DNA of 64,000 bases from Archangium violaceum (GTDB taxonomy: Bacteria; Myxococcota; Myxococcia; Myxococcales; Myxococcaceae): positions 8,104,001-8,168,000 of the forward strand of contig NZ_CP069396.1 of NCBI RefSeq assembly GCF_016887565.1, written 5' to 3'. The notes below the pieces were generated by a model that saw nothing but the letters and a program-made list of their open reading frames with translations, ran no database searches and was not told the origin of the DNA. Of the stretch, positions 61,406 through 64,000 are shown one piece after another; within the stretch, counting starts at the first letter, position 1; each line of letters begins with the position of its first letter. The translations under genes were made by a program, and so were the position numbers.

Positions 61406-63293
61406 CCCGATACATATAGCTGCCCGATGGCACCTGCTTGTCCACGTAGCTGGTGACATTGGCACCCACCTGGCCGACTGCCGTGAACTGCAGCGGCCAG
61501 GATTCGGGCGACCGCTCGATGACGAAGCCGGCCTCCGTCTGGGAGTTGTCCGTCCAGCGCAGCGTCACGTTCTTGCCGGAGACCTGGGCGTAGAAATTGC
61601 TCGGCGCCGTCGGCGGAGTCGGCTCGGCGCCGCCGCCATCCGGGGTGATGACGAAGAGCGTGATGCTCTGCGCGGGAACGGTGGCGGTCACGCGTCCATT
61701 CGAGGCGCGAACGTCCGCCAGCCGGGTGATGGCATTGGCCGACGTGAGTTGCCACAGCTGCGTGCTGCCCGCCTTCGGGAAGCCCGCCAGGTTCAGCGTG
61801 ACGGGAGTGCTACCCGACAACACCTTGTTGATGACCATGACGGTGAGGGCTCCGTCGCTGGAGCGCTCGGCCGCGAAGGCCGAGAGCGTGTCCGGGTCCG
61901 GCACGGTGCACGAAACACTCACATCGCCGAAGGTGGATTTCCGGCCGTCATAGTTGCGGTACAGCTTCATCGCCTTGAAGGTGGGCGTGGTGGCCACCGG
62001 TGACTCCCAGCGGATGCCATAATCGAGCCCCTCGCGTCCGAAGAGGCCCAGGATGTCCGCCTGGGCGGTGGCGCCGTTGATGTGGGATTCCGCGCCCCAG
62101 TTGTATTCCGTGATGCCCACCTGGGTTCCCGGGTAGTAGGTGCGGACCCAGTCCTTCAGCCGGGGAATCAGCATCACCTCGTCCTGGATCCACGACTCGT
62201 CCGTGTAGTTCGGGTCCCACAGCGAGCGCGTCGAGCGGTTGCGCCGCAGCTGCATGGCCTGGGAGGTGTCGCTGCTGAACTCGCCGCCCTGCGGGTAGTA
62301 ATGGACGGTGAAGACATCCAACAACCGCCGTCCAGTTGCCTGCTCGTTGCGGCGCAACTGGTCGAGCAACCACGGGAGGTAGTCCCAACCTCCGTTCGCG
62401 ACACGATCCGGAAACTGGCTCCACTCGTGCGCTTCGCCGTATTGCTGGTCATACCCGCTATAGAAATAGCCACTCCACCCCCACTCCTCCGGCCCGAGCA
62501 CGAGCGCTCCCGGGGCCGTGTCCTTCACCACGGCCGCATGGCTGACGAGCCGATCCCTCACCTCCTGCATGGTGGCGCCCGTGGGATGGACGTCGCGATG
62601 GTTGACGTGCCACAAGCTCGGCTCGTTATCCATCAGATAGAGCCGTACCCCACCCGCCGAGGGCTGGCCCCAGCGCTCGAGCAGGTGGAGCACCCACCCC
62701 CTCTGGAAGGAGGGCGCCGACGGCATGTTGGCATCGTTGGGATCATTGACGATGAGCCTGCCATCGAGCCCGATGCCATTGCCCGCGTCGAGGAACCATT
62801 CCAGGTCGCGGTCCAGTTGCAGGCCGTACTTGAGAATCGAGAAGCTGGCCAGGCGGGTGCGCAGGAGACCGAGCTTCGCCACCCACCCCGATATCGGCAC
62901 GGTGACGAGGGGTTCGGCACCGCCGGCCTTGGAGCTGGCGATGAAGGCATCCATCTCCCCACCTGGCTCCGGGCTGGAATAGGGCAGGCTCTCGAAATAC
63001 CAATCCCTGCCCCGATTGGTTGCATTCAATTGCCAGTTGTACCGTGTCGTGGCATTGCCGCCGCTGCGATTGAGCGGCGCATTGAGCTCGTTCAAATCCA
63101 CCTGGCTTGCATGCGCCACGCCATAGATGGAGGGGCTGATGGCATGTCTCCCAGCCCCCGCGTCTATATTTACAGTCACGGCAGGATTCTGCGCGTTGGC
63201 GGGAAGAGCCAGGACGACGAGCAGACCCGCGAACCACCTGAGAACCGTAGCCTGATACTCCCGCCCACTTCCCCACTGTGCTCGAGCTTTCAC
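61341..63293 (-). CDS. Glycoside hydrolase family 44 endoglucanase/xyloglucanase with FnIII domain
   Basis: 650 residues from GTG 63293 (AGGAGG, 4 bases). Signal peptide ending VLALPANA. GH44 barrel with the acid/base Glu in LMDNEPSLWHV and the nucleophile Glu in VGITEYNWGAES; then a beta domain and, from about 560, an FnIII domain (APSNFYAQVSGKNVTLRWTDNSQTEAGFVIERS). GH44 enzymes cleave internal beta-1,4-glucan and xyloglucan bonds in plant material. Secreted, so it fits a saprotrophic lifestyle next to the GH3 glucosidase and the sugar permease. Convergent 65-bp overlap with the previous gene. Confidence 0.9.
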   Translation of the reverse strand: MKARAQWGSGREYQATVLRWFAGLLVVLALPANAQNPAVTVNIDAGAGRHAISPSIYGVAHASQVDLNELNAPLNRSGGNATTRYNWQLNATNRGRDWYFESLPYSSPEPGGEMDAFIASSKAGGAEPLVTVPISGWVAKLGLLRTRLASFSILKYGLQLDRDLEWFLDAGNGIGLDGRLIVNDPNDANMPSAPSFQRGWVLHLLERWGQPSAGGVRLYLMDNEPSLWHVNHRDVHPTGATMQEVRDRLVSHAAVVKDTAPGALVLGPEEWGWSGYFYSGYDQQYGEAHEWSQFPDRVANGGWDYLPWLLDQLRRNEQATGRRLLDVFTVHYYPQGGEFSSDTSQAMQLRRNRSTRSLWDPNYTDESWIQDEVMLIPRLKDWVRTYYPGTQVGITEYNWGAESHINGATAQADILGLFGREGLDYGIRWESPVATTPTFKAMKLYRNYDGRKSTFGDVSVSCTVPDPDTLSAFAAERSSDGALTVMVINKVLSGSTPVTLNLAGFPKAGSTQLWQLTSANAITRLADVRASNGRVTATVPAQSITLFVITPDGGGAEPTPPTAPSNFYAQVSGKNVTLRWTDNSQTEAGFVIERSPESWPLQFTAVGQVGANVTSYVDKQVPSGSYMYRVKAFLGTASSAYSNMDGARVK

Positions 63294-63441
63294 CGATCCT
63301 CCTCCCCCCCCGTTCCAGGTTCATGCCCCGACAAAGAGGCAGCACCGCGGAACAAGTAGCTGAGGAGAAATGAGTGTGCTCGCAACTGTTTCTGCACGTG
63401 ACCACGCACTTCGGTCGCATGGTCACGCCCAAAGGCTCACA

Positions 63442-64000
63442 TCAGACGCGCCGCCCCGTGGAGCGTGTACGTAAATTATCGAGCAGGACGGCAAGCAACA
63501 GAATCACGCCACGAACCACGTATTGGTAGAATGCTTGGATGTTCATCAGGTTCATCACGTTCTCCGCGATGCCCATGATGAGCACGCCCACCAGCACGCC
63601 GGAGATGGCGGCCCGGCCACCGGCCAGCGACACCCCGCCCAGGACGCAGGCGGAGATGACCGACAGTTCGAGCCCCTGCGCCGCGTTCGGCTGACCACTG
63701 GTGATGCGCGACGACAGCAGGATGCCCGCGACCGCGCAGGCCAGCCCCTGCAGGGTGAAGATCCAGATGCGAATGGTGCCCACATTGACGCCAGCCAGGC
63801 GCGAGGCATCCGGGTTGCCACCGATGGCCAGCGTGTTGCGCCCGAAGACGGTGCGGTTCAGCACGAAGCCGAAGAGCAGGAAGGCGAGCGCCATGACGAT
63901 GATCGGCACCGGGACGCCGAACAGGTCCGTCTGGGCGATGTCGAAATACGCCGGGTCGTCGACGCCGACGGCCCGCCCATCCGAGGAGATCAACGCCAGA
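63442..64000 (-). CDS. araH: L-arabinose-type ABC transporter permease, C-terminal part (cut by window edge)
   Basis: About 186 visible residues; the frame is open to the right edge (upstream part outside). Matches the AraH/RbsC permease family: ALISSDGRAVGVDDPAYFDIA, FGRNTLAIGGNPDASRLAGVNVG, ASRITSGQPNAAQGLELSVISACVLGGVSLAGG and NVMNLMNIQAFYQYVVRGVILLLAVLLD. The pattern is closest to E. coli AraH among those I recall. With periplasmic binding protein and ATPase subunits (expected beyond the edge) it imports pentoses, possibly from hemicellulose cut by GH44. Substrate is inferred. Confidence 0.8.
   Translation of the reverse strand, partial: LALISSDGRAVGVDDPAYFDIAQTDLFGVPVPIIVMALAFLLFGFVLNRTVFGRNTLAIGGNPDASRLAGVNVGTIRIWIFTLQGLACAVAGILLSSRITSGQPNAAQGLELSVISACVLGGVSLAGGRAAISGVLVGVLIMGIAENVMNLMNIQAFYQYVVRGVILLLAVLLDNLRTRSTGRRV

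Overview
The window is high-GC DNA from a predatory or fruiting myxobacterium (Myxococcota, most likely suborder Cystobacterineae, Archangium/Cystobacter-like). The basis is a DUSAM-domain paralogue, a MYXO-CTERM-like sorting tail, an anti-sigma-type zinc motif fused to a Ser/Thr kinase, many lipoproteins, and 70%-type codon use. Genus is inference; no rRNA or tRNA gene is present to confirm it. Both window edges cut genes: a baseplate-J-like gene on the left and an AraH-like permease on the right.

Region 1 (1-6.7 kb, + strand) is the end of a phage-tail-like cluster: baseplate J-like C-terminus, tail/baseplate protein, a lectin-tipped tail fibre, a small coiled-coil protein and two unrecognised proteins. 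Region 2 (6.7-14.4 kb) is accessory DNA. It holds a DUSAM gene and a Cys-rich lipoprotein, a 19-repeat CRISPR array without cas genes, an IS5-family element (perfect 22-bp ends, TAA duplication, -1 frameshifted transposase) lying one base outside an IS21-family element (istA/istB), a zinc-ribbon gene starting inside the IS21 end, and decayed sequence carrying a solitary 27-nt piece of the CRISPR repeat.

Region 3 (14.4-32.2 kb) is envelope-oriented: a DUF5670-like peptide, MprF and AcvB/VirJ operon; an HtrA-type lipoprotein protease; a beta-helix lipoprotein; a SpoIID/LytB protein; a TonB-like protein; a cation-efflux transporter; a DUF885 peptidase; a sensor kinase with the atypical LHN box; and an AI-2E-type permease. 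Region 4 (32.2-39.6 kb) is two tandem paralogous FG-GAP/CARDB/HYR surface lipoproteins, one ending in a Gly/His/Asp-rich tail. They share a 772-bp stretch of identical DNA and are separated by near-identical hairpin terminators.

Region 5 (39.6-46.4 kb) is one-carbon metabolism: gcvT-gcvH-gcvP facing metF, then a membrane protein and an epoxide-hydrolase-like enzyme. Region 6 (46.5-50.2 kb) has a His-rich exported protein beside a TonB-dependent receptor (candidate metal uptake) and an ADP-ribosylglycohydrolase. Region 7 (50.5-64 kb) combines polysaccharide use (GH3 glucosidase, GH44 endoglucanase, arabinose-type ABC permease) with a beta-propeller lipoprotein / zinc-finger Ser-Thr kinase / sigma-factor operon and an ELWxSDGT-repeat surface protein.

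At least four intergenic copies of a palindromic REP-like element (core CCCTCTCCC...GGGAGAGGG) are scattered through the window. The best candidates for new biology are the kinase/sigma operon, the orphan CRISPR array with its detached repeat, the lectin-tipped tail cluster, and the His-rich protein/receptor pair.
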